Shown here in pieces: positions 41,890-50,987 of a stretch of 64,000 nucleotides of DNA. The notes below the pieces were generated by a model. That model made no database searches. It saw only the letters and a list, made by a program, of their open reading frames with translations, and had not been told where the DNA came from. A program made the position numbers and the translations under genes. The DNA lies in assembly GCF_000550785.1 (NCBI RefSeq), contig NZ_CP004350.1:2770009-2834008 (forward strand). Reading direction: 5' to 3'. Numbering within the stretch: position 1 is the first letter of the stretch; every line of letters begins with the position of its first letter. The DNA is from Corynebacterium casei LMG S-19264. Its GTDB lineage: Bacteria; Actinomycetota; Actinomycetes; Mycobacteriales; Mycobacteriaceae.

Positions 41890-42432
41890 TTACAGGCCCA
41901 GGTCCGCGAGGTCGAGCAGGTAGCGGTATTCCAGGCCCTCTGCTGCAATAACATTAGCGGCACCGGTGGCGCGATCGACGACGGTGGCCACGCCAACCAC
42001 CTCAGCGCCGGCTTCGCGCAGGGCAGCCACGGCGGTCAGCGGGGAGTTGCCGGTTGTGGTGGTATCTTCCACAACCAGCACCTTTTGACCCACAACATTC
42101 GCGCCTTCAATGCGGCGCTGCATGCCGTGCTTCTTTGCTTCCTTGCGCACGACAAACGCGTCGATGTCGCGGCCATCAGCGTGCATGATCGAGGTCGCCA
42201 CCGGGTCAGCGCCCAGGGTCAGGCCGCCAACGGCAACGTAGTCCCAGTCGGAGGTCAGTTCACGCAATAGCTTGCCGATGATCCGTGACGCCTCATGCTG
42301 CAACGTCGCCCTGCGCAAATCCACGTAGTAATCAGCTTCCTTGCCGGAAGACAAGGTGACTTTGCCGTGCACGACGGCTAATTCCTTGACCAGTTCTGCC
42401 AGGCGGTTCTTTAGCTGTGGGTCCAAGCTCAT
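41890..42432 (-). CDS. pyrE: Orotate phosphoribosyltransferase
   Basis: Transfers the phosphoribosyl group of PRPP to orotate, giving OMP, in pyrimidine biosynthesis; 180 residues. The PRPP-binding motif is VLVVEDTTTTGNSPL; the orotate side has SSGKEADYYVDLRRATL and GGLTLGADPVATSI, and the catalytic loop VRKEAKKHGMQRRIEG holds the key lysines. It is adjacent to SpoU in the same arrangement as in other corynebacteria. Confidence 0.93.
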   Translation of the reverse strand: MSLDPQLKNRLAELVKELAVVHGKVTLSSGKEADYYVDLRRATLQHEASRIIGKLLRELTSDWDYVAVGGLTLGADPVATSIMHADGRDIDAFVVRKEAKKHGMQRRIEGANVVGQKVLVVEDTTTTGNSPLTAVAALREAGAEVVGVATVVDRATGAANVIAAEGLEYRYLLDLADLGL

Positions 42433-42472
42433 GGGAAGTAGGGCCTTTCTGTTTTGCGGGTATGCAGGTTAA

Positions 42473-43645
42473 TTATTCGGAATAGTCTTCAAAGATTGAA
42501 GCATCTGTGCCTTGTTGGCGGGTAATGCGCACATCGTTGGCGTTTTTCTGCGGGCTATCTGGGGTGTTGTCACCGATGGCGTCGACATCATCCGCGCCGA
42601 TGTCATGCGCGGTGGTGTCTTCTTCATTGAAGTCGCCGCGGGAGTCATCAATGGCGCGTGTCGGCAACACGATGGGTTCTTCGGGCCGCTGCACGGGCGG
42701 GTGTTCGAAGTGGTCAGTGACCGTGCGAATCGCCGGCAGGCCAGATAGCTCGACCGGCCCGGTGGGTGGTGCGGGCCGGGTGGGGTCGCCGTCTTCCATC
42801 CGCAGCGCATTGCTGGCTGAAGGTCGTGGTGGGAGGGTTCGTGCGGCATCGGCAAGCAAGGCAAGCGGGGCGAGCATGTCATCCCATACCTGCGAGAAGG
42901 CGTTTTTGGTGGTCTGGGCGAGCACCCATTCAGATTCCATCCAGATGCCGGTGACGTCCTTGGGCATGCGCTCGAGTGCGACGTTCACGCGGATATCGCG
43001 CATGCGCTGCGCCACGGCAGTATCGGTGGCAAGGGCTGTGAACTCTTCGGTGGAAAATGCCTCGAGCAGGTCCTCCGAGGATTCCTGCTGCAGCGCGCCA
43101 TGGCGGCGAAAGTCAATGACTTCCTCCGATGCAGAGCCGGTGCGCATGGCCATGACGTTGACACCGCCAAGGTCCATGAGCAGCATTTCGTGGCCAAAGA
43201 CGTTGCCTGCCACGATGTCTTTCGGCGACGCACCATTCGATGCCGCCCCGCGCGCCCACTCATCCTCGAGGTACTCATCAGATTTGAGGAACTCGAAGTT
43301 CTTGGCCTCCGCCCAGCTGCGCCGCTCGCGCTTGAACGCGCCCGGCAGCACCAGCCGCGCGTGATGCTCCGGCTCAGGCTTCGGCGCTGGTTCTGGCTCC
43401 GGAGTTGGCTCAGGTTCGAGTTCGGGCGCTGGCGCAGGTTCCGGTTCTGGTTCTGCGGTGAGCTCGGGCGCGGGCTCAGGCTCTAACGCGGGCTCTGATG
43501 CCAGTTCTGGGGTGGGAGCTACTGATTGAGACTCGGGCGCAGGTTCTAGCTCTGGGGCGGGCTGCTCCTGCTTGCTGGCAGCGCGCCACAAGACCACGGC
43601 CGCTGCGGCCGTGGCGAGGGAGAGAAGGAGAAGTACTGTAGCCAT
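42473..43645 (-). CDS. Membrane-anchored Pro/Glu-rich protein of unknown function
   Basis: Protein of 390 residues with one N-terminal hydrophobic helix (4-20, [17 protein letters not shown]), which could be an uncleaved anchor. A Pro-Glu-Ala repeat region (28-93) forms a stiff acidic stalk, and a folded domain (about 96-270) follows with [25 protein letters not shown] and [19 protein letters not shown]. The C-terminal 80 residues are acidic and probably disordered. With helix-in orientation the stalk would be either exported or cytosolic; the KQEQ flank gives no clear answer. I recognise no domain. Confidence 0.65.
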   Translation of the reverse strand: MATVLLLLSLATAAAAVVLWRAASKQEQPAPELEPAPESQSVAPTPELASEPALEPEPAPELTAEPEPEPAPAPELEPEPTPEPEPAPKPEPEHHARLVLPGAFKRERRSWAEAKNFEFLKSDEYLEDEWARGAASNGASPKDIVAGNVFGHEMLLMDLGGVNVMAMRTGSASEEVIDFRRHGALQQESSEDLLEAFSTEEFTALATDTAVAQRMRDIRVNVALERMPKDVTGIWMESEWVLAQTTKNAFSQVWDDMLAPLALLADAARTLPPRPSASNALRMEDGDPTRPAPPTGPVELSGLPAIRTVTDHFEHPPVQRPEEPIVLPTRAIDDSRGDFNEEDTTAHDIGADDVDAIGDNTPDSPQKNANDVRITRQQGTDASIFEDYSE

Positions 43646-43675
43646 CGCCTTCCCACTTTACTGCGTGGGTGGGGA

Positions 43676-44530
43676 TTAGACGTTGAGCGCCGTGCGGTCG
43701 CCGCGTTCCACCGGGTTTGATGGGTCCGCAGACCACTGGGACCAGCCGCCGACATAGTGGCGAGCACCAGTCAGACCAACCCACTCCATCGCGGCCAGCG
43801 CTAGGGCTGAGTGGTTGCCGGAGCCGGAGTAGACAATCGCGTCCTTGACATTGTCCGCGGTGATGCCAGCCTGGTTGAAGACCTCGAGGATTTCTTCCTT
43901 CGTCTTCCAGGTGCGGTCCGGGTGGTGCAGGTTGCGCTCAGGTACGTTGACCGCGCCCGGGATGTGCCCGGCCTTGAGGTCAAGGTTTTCACGGCGACCA
44001 GCAAAGCGGTTGGCTTCGCGGGTGTCAATGAGCAGGCCGGAGTGGTTCTTTACATCATTGAAGTTCGCGACCATGTGATGCTGCGGGTTTACCACCTGGT
44101 CGGATTCGACGGAGATATTGCCCGGACCAGTGAGCGTTGGCAGCTTATTGCGGCGCCAATTCGCCATTCCGCCATCGAGGATATGCACGTTCTTAACGCC
44201 AGCCCAGCGCAGAATCCACCAGGTGCGGCCGGCAAAAAGGCCACGGCCTTCGTCATAGACAATCACCGGGCGGTCGCGGCGCAGACCCCAGTTATCAAAG
44301 TGCTTCTGCAAAAGCTTCGGATCTGGCATCGGGTTACGGCCATCGCGCGAGCCCGGAAGACCCGCGAGCGCGCCGGCGGTGTCACAGTATTGCGCGGTTG
44401 GAATGTGCAGGGACTGGAATTGTTGTTCGCCGTCATATTCGCTAGTTCCCCACAGCGAGGCTAGCAAGGTGTAGCGCTGACCTTGATGAATTGCTTCATT
44501 GAGGGCTTGCGGAGATACCAAAATACTCAT
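43676..44530 (-). CDS. Rhodanese-like sulfurtransferase homologue lacking the catalytic Cys
   Basis: Two-domain rhodanese of 284 residues, SseA type, normally moving sulfur from thiosulfate or 3-mercaptopyruvate to cyanide or a thiol. The inactive-type N-terminal domain has GLPGSRDGRNPMPDP and RDRPVIVYDEGRGLFAGRTWWILR, the C-terminal domain LLIDTREANRFAGRRE and HIPGAVNVPERNL. The active-site loop, usually YCGSGVTA, reads YSGSGNHS, so Cys is replaced by Ser (codon TCC). The only other Cys is near residue 44. It may be inactive or use another chemistry. Start ATG 44530 with TAGAAT ending 7 nt upstream. Confidence 0.8.
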   Translation of the reverse strand: MSILVSPQALNEAIHQGQRYTLLASLWGTSEYDGEQQFQSLHIPTAQYCDTAGALAGLPGSRDGRNPMPDPKLLQKHFDNWGLRRDRPVIVYDEGRGLFAGRTWWILRWAGVKNVHILDGGMANWRRNKLPTLTGPGNISVESDQVVNPQHHMVANFNDVKNHSGLLIDTREANRFAGRRENLDLKAGHIPGAVNVPERNLHHPDRTWKTKEEILEVFNQAGITADNVKDAIVYSGSGNHSALALAAMEWVGLTGARHYVGGWSQWSADPSNPVERGDRTALNV

Positions 44531-44537
44531 GCAGCTC

Positions 44538-44543
44538 ATTCTA
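44538..44543 (-). promoter_or_regulatory. Putative -10 box of the rhodanese-like gene
   Basis: TAGAAT on the minus strand, 7 nt before ATG 44530, without a ribosome-binding site. Confidence 0.45.
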
Positions 44544-44650
44544 TAGTGCCTGGCTTCATCAGGCAGTGGTTAACAAGTGGACGACAAGCGGATGACAAAT
44601 GTCATGGCGATGGGTGAAACCACGCCCTACCGGAGGCACCTGCGTGGCAG

Positions 44651-44656
44651 CAGAAT
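44651..44656 (+). promoter_or_regulatory. Possible -10 box of the ABC exporter operon
   Basis: CAGAAT ends 7 nt before the ATG at 44664, the same geometry as other leaderless genes here, although the first base is not T. Confidence 0.25.
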
Positions 44657-44663
44657 TAAAGCC

Positions 44664-45581
44664 ATGACATCAACAACACAATCACAGCAAGTCTTGCAGG
44701 TACACAACCTGAACAAGACCTATAAAACTGGAAAATCTGAACTCAAAGCAGTGGATAATCTCAACTTCCACCTCAACCGCGGCGAGGTCTACGGATTGCT
44801 CGGCACCAATGGCGCCGGCAAAACCACCACGCTGGAAATCATCGAAGGTCTCTCTCGCGCAAGCTCCGGCGAGGTCGCCGTCTTCGGCAAAGACCCCATC
44901 ACCCACCGCAGCGAGGTCCGCCCGGAAATGGGCATCATGCTGCAATCCGGTGGCCTGCCCAGCCAGCTCACCGTCAAAGAGACACTGACCATGTGGCAAG
45001 GCACATGCACCCATCCCCTCGAAGTGGAGGACGTGCTTGGGAAGGTGGGAATGGAGCATCGGCAAGCAGTGCGCGTTGGCGTGCTATCTGGCGGCGAACA
45101 GCGCCGACTGGATCTTGCCTGTGCCCTGATTTCCAACCCTTCGTTGTTGTTTCTGGATGAGCCGACTACCGGCTTAGACCCGGAGTCGCGGCGCAATGTG
45201 TGGAAGCTGCTGCTGGATTTAAAGGCCCAGGGAGTGACCATGGTGCTAACCACCCACTACCTGGAGGAAGCCGAGATTCTGTGCGACCGCATCGCGATTA
45301 TGGACCAAGGTGTGGTGGCAGCCGAAGGCACCTTGGATGAACTGGTGGCGCGGGTGTCGTCTGAAATCGAGTTCACCGCTGATAAAGCCCCGGCTGTTGA
45401 GCGAGCAACGTTGCTCAGCGATGGCTCAAAGCACCTCATCTCCACCGACAACCTGGTGGGCGATACCTGGAAAGTCTTGAACTGGGCGCGTGAGAACGAC
45501 GTGGAACTGCGCGGCTTCTCCGCCCGGCCAGCGACGTTGGAAAAAGTCTTTCTATCCATCGCAGACCAAGAAATTGCTTAA
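44664..45581 (+). CDS. ABC exporter ATP-binding protein
   Basis: ATPase of 305 residues for an ABC-2 exporter. Walker A GTNGAGKTTTLEIIEG (about 43-58), Q-loop in MLQSGGLPSQLT, signature LSGGEQRRLDLACAL, Walker B LLFLDEPTTGLDPES, switch His in VLTTHYLEEAE. The C-terminal 90 residues are the accessory domain common in DrrA/NatA-type ATPases. I chose ATG 44664 (MTSTTQSQQVLQVHNLNK); the upstream open frame is not family-like. The permease gene follows after 10 nt, then a two-component system, which suggests a regulated resistance or envelope-stress exporter. Confidence 0.88.
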   Translation: MTSTTQSQQVLQVHNLNKTYKTGKSELKAVDNLNFHLNRGEVYGLLGTNGAGKTTTLEIIEGLSRASSGEVAVFGKDPITHRSEVRPEMGIMLQSGGLPSQLTVKETLTMWQGTCTHPLEVEDVLGKVGMEHRQAVRVGVLSGGEQRRLDLACALISNPSLLFLDEPTTGLDPESRRNVWKLLLDLKAQGVTMVLTTHYLEEAEILCDRIAIMDQGVVAAEGTLDELVARVSSEIEFTADKAPAVERATLLSDGSKHLISTDNLVGDTWKVLNWARENDVELRGFSARPATLEKVFLSIADQEIA

Positions 45582-45591
45582 GGAGCAGCTC

Positions 45592-46374
45592 ATGAAATTC
45601 TCCCGATATTTTGCACTAGCCAAGGCCGAGACCACTCAGTTTCTGCGCAACAAGACCTTGTTATCGATGGGCCTGATTTTTCCCATCGGTATCGGTCTAA
45701 TCTCGCAGCAGCTCGCCCAAGGCGGCGAGGACCGTCTGGTGGCGGCAACCTCGATGGAAGTCTTCTTCCTCATTACTTTGATGTTCGTGCAGTACTACTC
45801 GGTACTGTCCATGGCAACGACCCGGCGCGACGAGCGGGTGCTCAAACGCCTGCGCACCGGTGAAGCACGCGATGGCGAGATTATGCTGGCGATTTCCACG
45901 CCCGGCGTGCTGCTGTCAGTGATTTTGACGGCGCTGATGATTGCGGTGCTCGCCGTGCAGGCCGGTGAGATGCCGAATTCGACGCTGCTGCTGTTTGTTG
46001 GTTTGGCGCTGGGACTTGTGATTTCGACGGCGCTGGCATTTTTGACCAGCCGCATGACCTCGAACGCGGAAGCAGCGCAGATGACGTCGCTGCCGGTGAT
46101 GGTGCTGGCCATGTTGTCACAGTCACCGCTGCTGGCAATCTTGCCGGAACGCGCGCGAGAGATTTTGGAATTCACGCCTTTCGCACTGATTGGGCAGGTG
46201 TCTTTCATCGACTGGGCTGGCGCGCCGCTAACGGAGCTGACGTCCGGTGGCGAAATCGCTGAGGGCTTCGCGGTCTTTGGCGCTGCCGGCATACAGATTG
46301 CGGCGCTGGCAGTGTGGGCAGTCGTGCTTTCTGGGCTGTCGGTACGGTTCATGAAGTGGGAAACCAACCGTTAA
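45592..46374 (+). CDS. ABC-2 type exporter permease
   Basis: Membrane subunit of 260 residues with six predicted helices. The first cytoplasmic segment is MKFSRYFALAKAETTQFLRNK. The central region MATTRRDERVLKRLRTGEARDGEIM is the characteristic cytoplasmic loop of ABC-2 permeases of the DrrB kind (R-x-x-G-T-L/R-x-G). Start ATG 45592 with AAGGAG 6 nt upstream. It forms one exporter with the preceding ATPase. The last codons lie inside a hairpin. Confidence 0.88.
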   Translation: MKFSRYFALAKAETTQFLRNKTLLSMGLIFPIGIGLISQQLAQGGEDRLVAATSMEVFFLITLMFVQYYSVLSMATTRRDERVLKRLRTGEARDGEIMLAISTPGVLLSVILTALMIAVLAVQAGEMPNSTLLLFVGLALGLVISTALAFLTSRMTSNAEAAQMTSLPVMVLAMLSQSPLLAILPERAREILEFTPFALIGQVSFIDWAGAPLTELTSGGEIAEGFAVFGAAGIQIAALAVWAVVLSGLSVRFMKWETNR

Positions 46375-46404
46375 AGCAACTTTTACAAACTTGCTTTAAC
46401 GGTT
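46366..46404 (+). terminator. Hairpin at the ABC permease stop codon
   Basis: AACCGTTAAAGCAA (holding the final codons and stop) and TTGCTTTAACGGTT form a perfect 14-bp stem with an 11-nt loop. Confidence 0.6.
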
Positions 46405-46438
46405 AGAAGAAAACTTGCTTTAACAGTTGGAAGAAGAG
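46391..46438 (+). repeat. Tandem 24-bp repeat of the hairpin 3' arm
   Basis: Units 46391-46414 and 46415-46438 share 20 of 24 bases and both begin with TTGCTTTAAC. Only the first unit pairs perfectly with the 5' arm at the stop codon. Confidence 0.6.
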
Positions 46439-46445
46439 CACTAGG

Positions 46446-46451
46446 TAGCAT
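46446..46451 (+). promoter_or_regulatory. Putative -10 box of the two-component system
   Basis: TAGCAT ends 6 nt before the kinase ATG at 46458; no ribosome-binding site is visible. Confidence 0.35.
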
Positions 46452-46457
46452 GATTTT

Positions 46458-47600
46458 ATGACTCAACTAATCCCGCAGTGGGTTGCGCGCATGGATAGCA
46501 CGGAACGGTTCCAGGCTTATATGCGCGTCTCGCTGCATGTGTCCGTGGCGTTTTTGGCCGTGGTGCTGATAGTTCCGGCACTGTGGGAACCGCAGCCACT
46601 GTGGTTGACGGTCGCTGTGTTGGTTGTAACCGCAGCGAATCTAGTGCTGGTGCTGTGGTCCGTAGAGGAGTTGCCGGGGATTTCGCGGGAGCCTTCCGGG
46701 CGCTGGCCGCAACTGCGCCGGTGGGGCTTTGCCGCAGGTGTTGCCACGCTCGTGGTGTACGCCGGGCTGACGTGGTTGGTTGAGGTGGAGTCACCGGTGA
46801 TGCTTGCCTCCGGGCTGGTGTCCGTGTTTTGTCTAGCCATGATTTACACCCCTACCCTGCGCTTTGGGCTGTGGATAACGGTGGCATTGGGTCTAGTTGG
46901 CGGATATCTGTTTCAGCTATCAACGTTTGCGGTGCCACTTGCCATCGCAGCGTTCACCGTGGTGCTGTGGGCAGCGGGCAAAATTACGCTGTGGTCAGTG
47001 CAGGTGGTCAATGAGCTCGACCGCAGCAGGGATTTGGAATCCCAGGTGCGCGTTAATCAGGAGCGGCTGCGTTTTGCCCAAGAGTTGCACGATAGTTTGG
47101 GCCAGCACCTAGCAGCGATGTCACTGAAGACGCAGCTGGCGCTGTCGCTCTACAAACGCGGTGATGGCCAAGTTGAGGAAGAGCTACGCGACTTGGAGGG
47201 TCTGATTCGGCTCACGCGCAAGGATTTGAATCAGGTGGTCTCTGGTTACCGCGAGGTATCGGTGGAAGATGAGATTGTCTCCGCCGGCAAGGTGCTTCGC
47301 GCCGCGGGAGTTGAAGTTCGCGTGAGCGGCGATGCCACGCAGGTTCCGCCGCACGTGCAAGAGACCGTGGCGTGGTTTATCAGAGAATCCGCGACGAACG
47401 TGCTCAAACATTCGCGCGCGACGTGGACGGAGATTTCCGTAGGGGCAGCGCAGGTGCGGGTGGTTAATGATGGGGCGCCGGAGAACATCGGCAAGCTGGG
47501 CGGGACCAGGCCGTTGCAACAACGCGCGCTGGAATTTGATGGCAGCATTGAGCTGCGCAACCGCAATGGCCAGTTCGCAGCCGTGATGACGTGGCAATAA
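46458..47600 (+). CDS. NarL/DesK-type sensor histidine kinase
   Basis: Membrane sensor kinase of 380 residues. About six helices lie in residues 25-185, with almost no extracytoplasmic domain, so it probably senses within the membrane. A coiled linker leads to the HisKA_3 dimerisation domain, where FAQELHDSLGQHLAAMSLK carries the phosphorylated His211. The ATP-binding domain is short: N-box WFIRESATNVLKHSRAT is clear, but the G-boxes are reduced to VVNDGAPENIGKLGGTRPLQQRA. It partners with the response regulator 16 nt downstream and probably controls the ABC exporter just upstream. Confidence 0.85.
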   Translation: MTQLIPQWVARMDSTERFQAYMRVSLHVSVAFLAVVLIVPALWEPQPLWLTVAVLVVTAANLVLVLWSVEELPGISREPSGRWPQLRRWGFAAGVATLVVYAGLTWLVEVESPVMLASGLVSVFCLAMIYTPTLRFGLWITVALGLVGGYLFQLSTFAVPLAIAAFTVVLWAAGKITLWSVQVVNELDRSRDLESQVRVNQERLRFAQELHDSLGQHLAAMSLKTQLALSLYKRGDGQVEEELRDLEGLIRLTRKDLNQVVSGYREVSVEDEIVSAGKVLRAAGVEVRVSGDATQVPPHVQETVAWFIRESATNVLKHSRATWTEISVGAAQVRVVNDGAPENIGKLGGTRPLQQRALEFDGSIELRNRNGQFAAVMTWQ

Positions 47601-47616
47601 GGAAGAAGGATGCCTG

Positions 47617-48240
47617 ATGATTCAGCTGGTGATTGTTGATGATGAACAGCTCATCGCGTCGTCCATGGCCACGCTTTTGAGCCTGGAAGAAGACTTGGAT
47701 GTGCCGCGAACCTTTCCCTCTGGAGAGGCAGTCCTGGAATGGTGGCGCAAGCAAGTCACCATCCGGGAGGAAGTACCGGATGTGCTGGTGACGGATCTCA
47801 ACCTTGGGGGAATCGATGGGATTGAGGTCGCGCAGCAAATCGGGGCGCTCTCGCCGAAGACGGCGCTGGTGATTGTGACCAGCCATTCGCGGCCGCTGCT
47901 ACTGAAGAAAGCGCTGGCGACGGGCGTGCAAGGATTTTTGCCCAAGACCGCGTCGGCGGAAGAATTCGCGGCGGCCGTGCGCACGGTGCATGGCGGCGGG
48001 CGCTACATCGATCCGGAGCTGGCAGCGATGACCATTACCGCGTCCGATAGCCCGCTGACTGAACGCGAAGCCGAAGTAGTCAACGCCGCGGGCCAGGGTG
48101 GATCGGTGGAAGAAATTGCGCAGCTGGTGTTCCTCGCACCGGGCACAACAAGGAACTATTTGTCTTCAGCCATGACAAAAATCGGCGCGCAGAACCGTTT
48201 TGAGGCGTTTCTGCGCGCGCGAGAAAAAGTCTGGATTTAG
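47617..48240 (+). CDS. NarL/LuxR-type response regulator
   Basis: DNA-binding response regulator of 207 residues. The receiver domain has the acidic pair DDE (8-10), phosphoacceptor Asp60 in [13 protein letters not shown] for the switch Thr and LPKTAS with the conserved Lys. An insertion of roughly ten residues ([11 protein letters not shown], about 42-52) lies before the phosphoacceptor strand. The C-terminal LuxR HTH (about 145-200) reads [36 protein letters not shown] 47617 has GAAGG 10 nt upstream. Its last 4 nt overlap the clpB end. Confidence 0.88.
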   Translation: MIQLVIVDDEQLIASSMATLLSLEEDLDVPRTFPSGEAVLEWWRKQVTIREEVPDVLVTDLNLGGIDGIEVAQQIGALSPKTALVIVTSHSRPLLLKKALATGVQGFLPKTASAEEFAAAVRTVHGGGRYIDPELAAMTITASDSPLTEREAEVVNAAGQGGSVEEIAQLVFLAPGTTRNYLSSAMTKIGAQNRFEAFLRAREKVWI

Positions 48241-50792
48241 GCGGTGGACAGGATCAATGCTTCGCCGTCTTCGGCGGTGGTGACGTGGACAGTGTCGCCG
48301 TCACGGATATCACCGGCCAGCAGCTTGCGGGCAAGCTGGTCGCCGATGGCCTGCTGAATCAAACGACGCAGCGGACGCGCACCATAGGCTGGGTCATAGC
48401 CACGCTCAGCGAGCCAGTGCTTGGCCTGAGAATCAACGTCCAGAAGCAGACGGCGCTGCTCCAGGCGCTGTGCCAGGCTACCCAGCTGGATATCCACGAT
48501 GCCCTCGATCAGCTCAGTGGACAGCGAATCAAAGAGTACGACGTCATCGAGACGGTTGATGAACTCTGGCTTAAACGCCTGCTTCACAGCCGCCATGACC
48601 TGCTCACGGTCACCGCCTGAGCCCAGGTTGGAGGTCAAGATGATTACTGTGTTGCGGAAGTCGACGGTGCGGCCCTGGCCATCGGTCAAGCGGCCATCGT
48701 CAAGTACCTGCAACAACACATCGAAGACATCCGAGTGGGCCTTTTCCACCTCGTCAAAGAGCACGAGCGTGTACGGGCGACGGCGCACGGCCTCCGTAAG
48801 CTGACCGCCGGCCTCGTGGCCGACGTATCCCGGAGGCGCACCGACCAGACGCGCGACCGAGTGCTTCTCGCCGTACTCCGACATGTCAATACGCACCATC
48901 GCGGATTCATCGTCGAAGAGGAACTCGGCGAGTGCCTTCGCCAGCTCCGTCTTACCCACGCCCGTTGGGCCGAGGAAGAGGAAGGAACCGGTTGGGCGGT
49001 TCGGGTCAGAAATGCCCGCGCGGGAACGGCGCACCGCATCGGAGACCGCGGTGACAGCCTCGGACTGTCCGACAACGCGGCGGCCCAGGACGTCTTCCAT
49101 GTTCAGCAGCTTCTCAGTCTCCCCCTCGAGCATCTTGCCGGCCGGAATGCCGGTCCACGCGGAGACAACCTCGGCGATAACATCTGGGGAAACTTCCTCC
49201 ACCAGCATGGTGTTTTTCTGTTGGTTCGCGTGTTCCTCAGCATCTTCGACCTGCTTCTCCAGCTCCGGGATGCGGCCGTAGCGCAGCTCCGAAGCCAGTT
49301 CGTAGTCGCCGTCGCGCTCTGCGATTTCTGCGTCGCGGCGCAGGTTCTCCAGCTGCTCCTTGGCGTGCTGGACATCATCGATGGACTTCTTCTCATTGTT
49401 CCAGCGGGCTTGGAGTTCGCCGAGTTTCTCGCGCTCATCGGCAAGCTCTTGCTGCAACTTGGCCAAACGGTCCTGGCTAGCAGCGTCTGATTCCTTCTTC
49501 AGCGCCAGCTCCTCAATTTCCATGCGGCGCACAATGCGCTCGAGCTCATCGATCTCCTGCGGCGAAGAGTCAATCTCCATGCGCAGGCGCGAGCCGGCCT
49601 CATCGACCAAGTCGATGGCCTTATCCGGCAGGAAGCGGTTGGTGATGTAGCGATTGGACAGCTCAGCGGCAGAAACCAGCGCGGAGTCCATGATGCGGAC
49701 ACCGTGGTGAACCTCGTAACGCTCCTTCAGTCCACGCAGAATACCAATGGTGTCTTCCACCGAAGGCTCAGCGGCATAGACCTGCTGGAAGCGGCGCTCC
49801 AGGGCGGCATCCTTTTCGATGTACTTGCGGTACTCATCCAGCGTCGTCGCACCAACCAAGCGCAGCTCACCGCGGGCAAGCATCGGCTTAATCATGTTGC
49901 CGGCATCCATAGAACCCTCACCGGTAGCGCCCGCGCCAACAAGCGTGTGCAGCTCATCAATAAAGGTAATGATCTGGCCGTCGGAGCCCTTGATTTCATC
50001 AAGAACAGCCTTGAGGCGCTCCTCGAATTCACCGCGGTACTTAGCGCCCGCAATCATGGAACCTAGGTCTAGGGACAAAAGCGTCTTGCCCTTCAGCGAC
50101 TCTGGCACGTCACCGGCGACAATACGGCGCGCAAGGCCTTCGACGATGGACGTCTTACCCACGCCAGGCTCACCGATGAGCACCGGGTTGTTCTTAGTAC
50201 GGCGCGACAGCACCTGCACGACGCGGCGGATCTCCTGGTCGCGCCCGATAACCGGGTCAATCTTGCCCTCACGCGCCCGCGCGGTCAGGTCAGTGGAGTA
50301 CTTCTCTAATGCCTGGAACTGGTCCTCCGGGTTTTCGGTGGTGACCTTCGCTGCACCGCGCACCGAAGGGAACGCGCCCTTAATCGCATCGGCGGTAGCG
50401 CCGCGGGAGATAAGCAGCTCTGCCGCGTCAGACTTAGATGCTGCGATAGCGGCCAGCAGGACCTCGGTGGACACAAATTCATCGCCCAGTTCCCCTGCCA
50501 ACTCCTGCGCATTAGTAAGGACGTTGAGGCCATCGCGGTTAAAGTTCGGATTGGCCATGTTCTGACCCTCCGCCTTTGGATAGCTGTCTACTAACGCACG
50601 CGCTTCAGCCAGCACAGTGTCTGGATCCACGCCGGTGGCCTTGAGAACCGGAACTGCGATGCCGTCTTTCTGATCCAAAATCGCCGCCAGCAAGTGCGCC
50701 GGGCGAATATCCGGATTGCCATTAGCAGAAGCCTTCGCCAGCGCCTGCTGCAAAGCCTCTTGAGTCTTAGTTGTTGGATTGAATGAATTCAT
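48237..50792 (-). CDS. clpB: Chaperone disaggregase ClpB
   Basis: Hexameric AAA+ disaggregase of 851 residues that rescues aggregated proteins together with DnaK. Order: N-terminal Clp repeat domain (1-145), AAA1 with Walker [10 protein letters not shown], long coiled-coil middle domain (about 400-520, [22 protein letters not shown] onward), AAA2 with Walker [10 protein letters not shown] and Walker [11 protein letters not shown]. Pore loops [10 protein letters not shown] and GYVGHEAGG are present. ATG behind AAAGGAG. Two HAIR-like boxes upstream suggest HspR repression. Confidence 0.96.
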   Translation of the reverse strand: MNSFNPTTKTQEALQQALAKASANGNPDIRPAHLLAAILDQKDGIAVPVLKATGVDPDTVLAEARALVDSYPKAEGQNMANPNFNRDGLNVLTNAQELAGELGDEFVSTEVLLAAIAASKSDAAELLISRGATADAIKGAFPSVRGAAKVTTENPEDQFQALEKYSTDLTARAREGKIDPVIGRDQEIRRVVQVLSRRTKNNPVLIGEPGVGKTSIVEGLARRIVAGDVPESLKGKTLLSLDLGSMIAGAKYRGEFEERLKAVLDEIKGSDGQIITFIDELHTLVGAGATGEGSMDAGNMIKPMLARGELRLVGATTLDEYRKYIEKDAALERRFQQVYAAEPSVEDTIGILRGLKERYEVHHGVRIMDSALVSAAELSNRYITNRFLPDKAIDLVDEAGSRLRMEIDSSPQEIDELERIVRRMEIEELALKKESDAASQDRLAKLQQELADEREKLGELQARWNNEKKSIDDVQHAKEQLENLRRDAEIAERDGDYELASELRYGRIPELEKQVEDAEEHANQQKNTMLVEEVSPDVIAEVVSAWTGIPAGKMLEGETEKLLNMEDVLGRRVVGQSEAVTAVSDAVRRSRAGISDPNRPTGSFLFLGPTGVGKTELAKALAEFLFDDESAMVRIDMSEYGEKHSVARLVGAPPGYVGHEAGGQLTEAVRRRPYTLVLFDEVEKAHSDVFDVLLQVLDDGRLTDGQGRTVDFRNTVIILTSNLGSGGDREQVMAAVKQAFKPEFINRLDDVVLFDSLSTELIEGIVDIQLGSLAQRLEQRRLLLDVDSQAKHWLAERGYDPAYGARPLRRLIQQAIGDQLARKLLAGDIRDGDTVHVTTAEDGEALILSTA

Positions 50793-50857
50793 GAGTGCTC
50801 CTTTTATCTATTTTCTGCCCCCATCATAGGTGCTTCAGTTGTTCCAACGCAGCACAA

Positions 50858-50878
50858 GTTGAGTCTATTCCACTCAGG
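50858..50878. promoter_or_regulatory. HAIR box 1 (HspR operator) of clpB
   Basis: GTTGAGT - CTATTCC - ACTCAGG, matching the HspR consensus CTTGAGT-N7-ACTCAAG at 12 of 14 positions with exact spacing. Confidence 0.7.
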
Positions 50879-50897
50879 TTAAAAATTTCAAGAGAAA

Positions 50898-50918
50898 GTT
50901 GAGTCGAATTGGATCAAG
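50898..50918. promoter_or_regulatory. HAIR box 2 (HspR operator) of clpB
   Basis: GTTGAGT - CGAATTG - GATCAAG, a second, weaker HAIR-like site with the same N7 spacing, 40 bp (about four helical turns) from box 1. Confidence 0.5.
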
Positions 50919-50921
50919 AAA

Positions 50922-50948
50922 AGCGCCCAGGGGATTTCCCTGGGCGCT
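50922..50948 (-). terminator. Intrinsic terminator of metQNI
   Basis: AGCGCCCAGGG, 5-nt loop, CCCTGGGCGCT: an 11-bp GC-rich stem followed on the minus strand by TTTCTTG. It lies 40 nt beyond the metI stop and just outside the clpB HAIR boxes. Confidence 0.8.
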
Positions 50949-50987
50949 CTCGGTTTAGTCTTCTTGGACTTCTAAGCGTTTTGCCTT

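Noticed and set aside
46870..46878. DnaA-box 9-mer inside the histidine kinase gene
   Set aside because: A single site in coding sequence; one chance hit is expected in a window this size.
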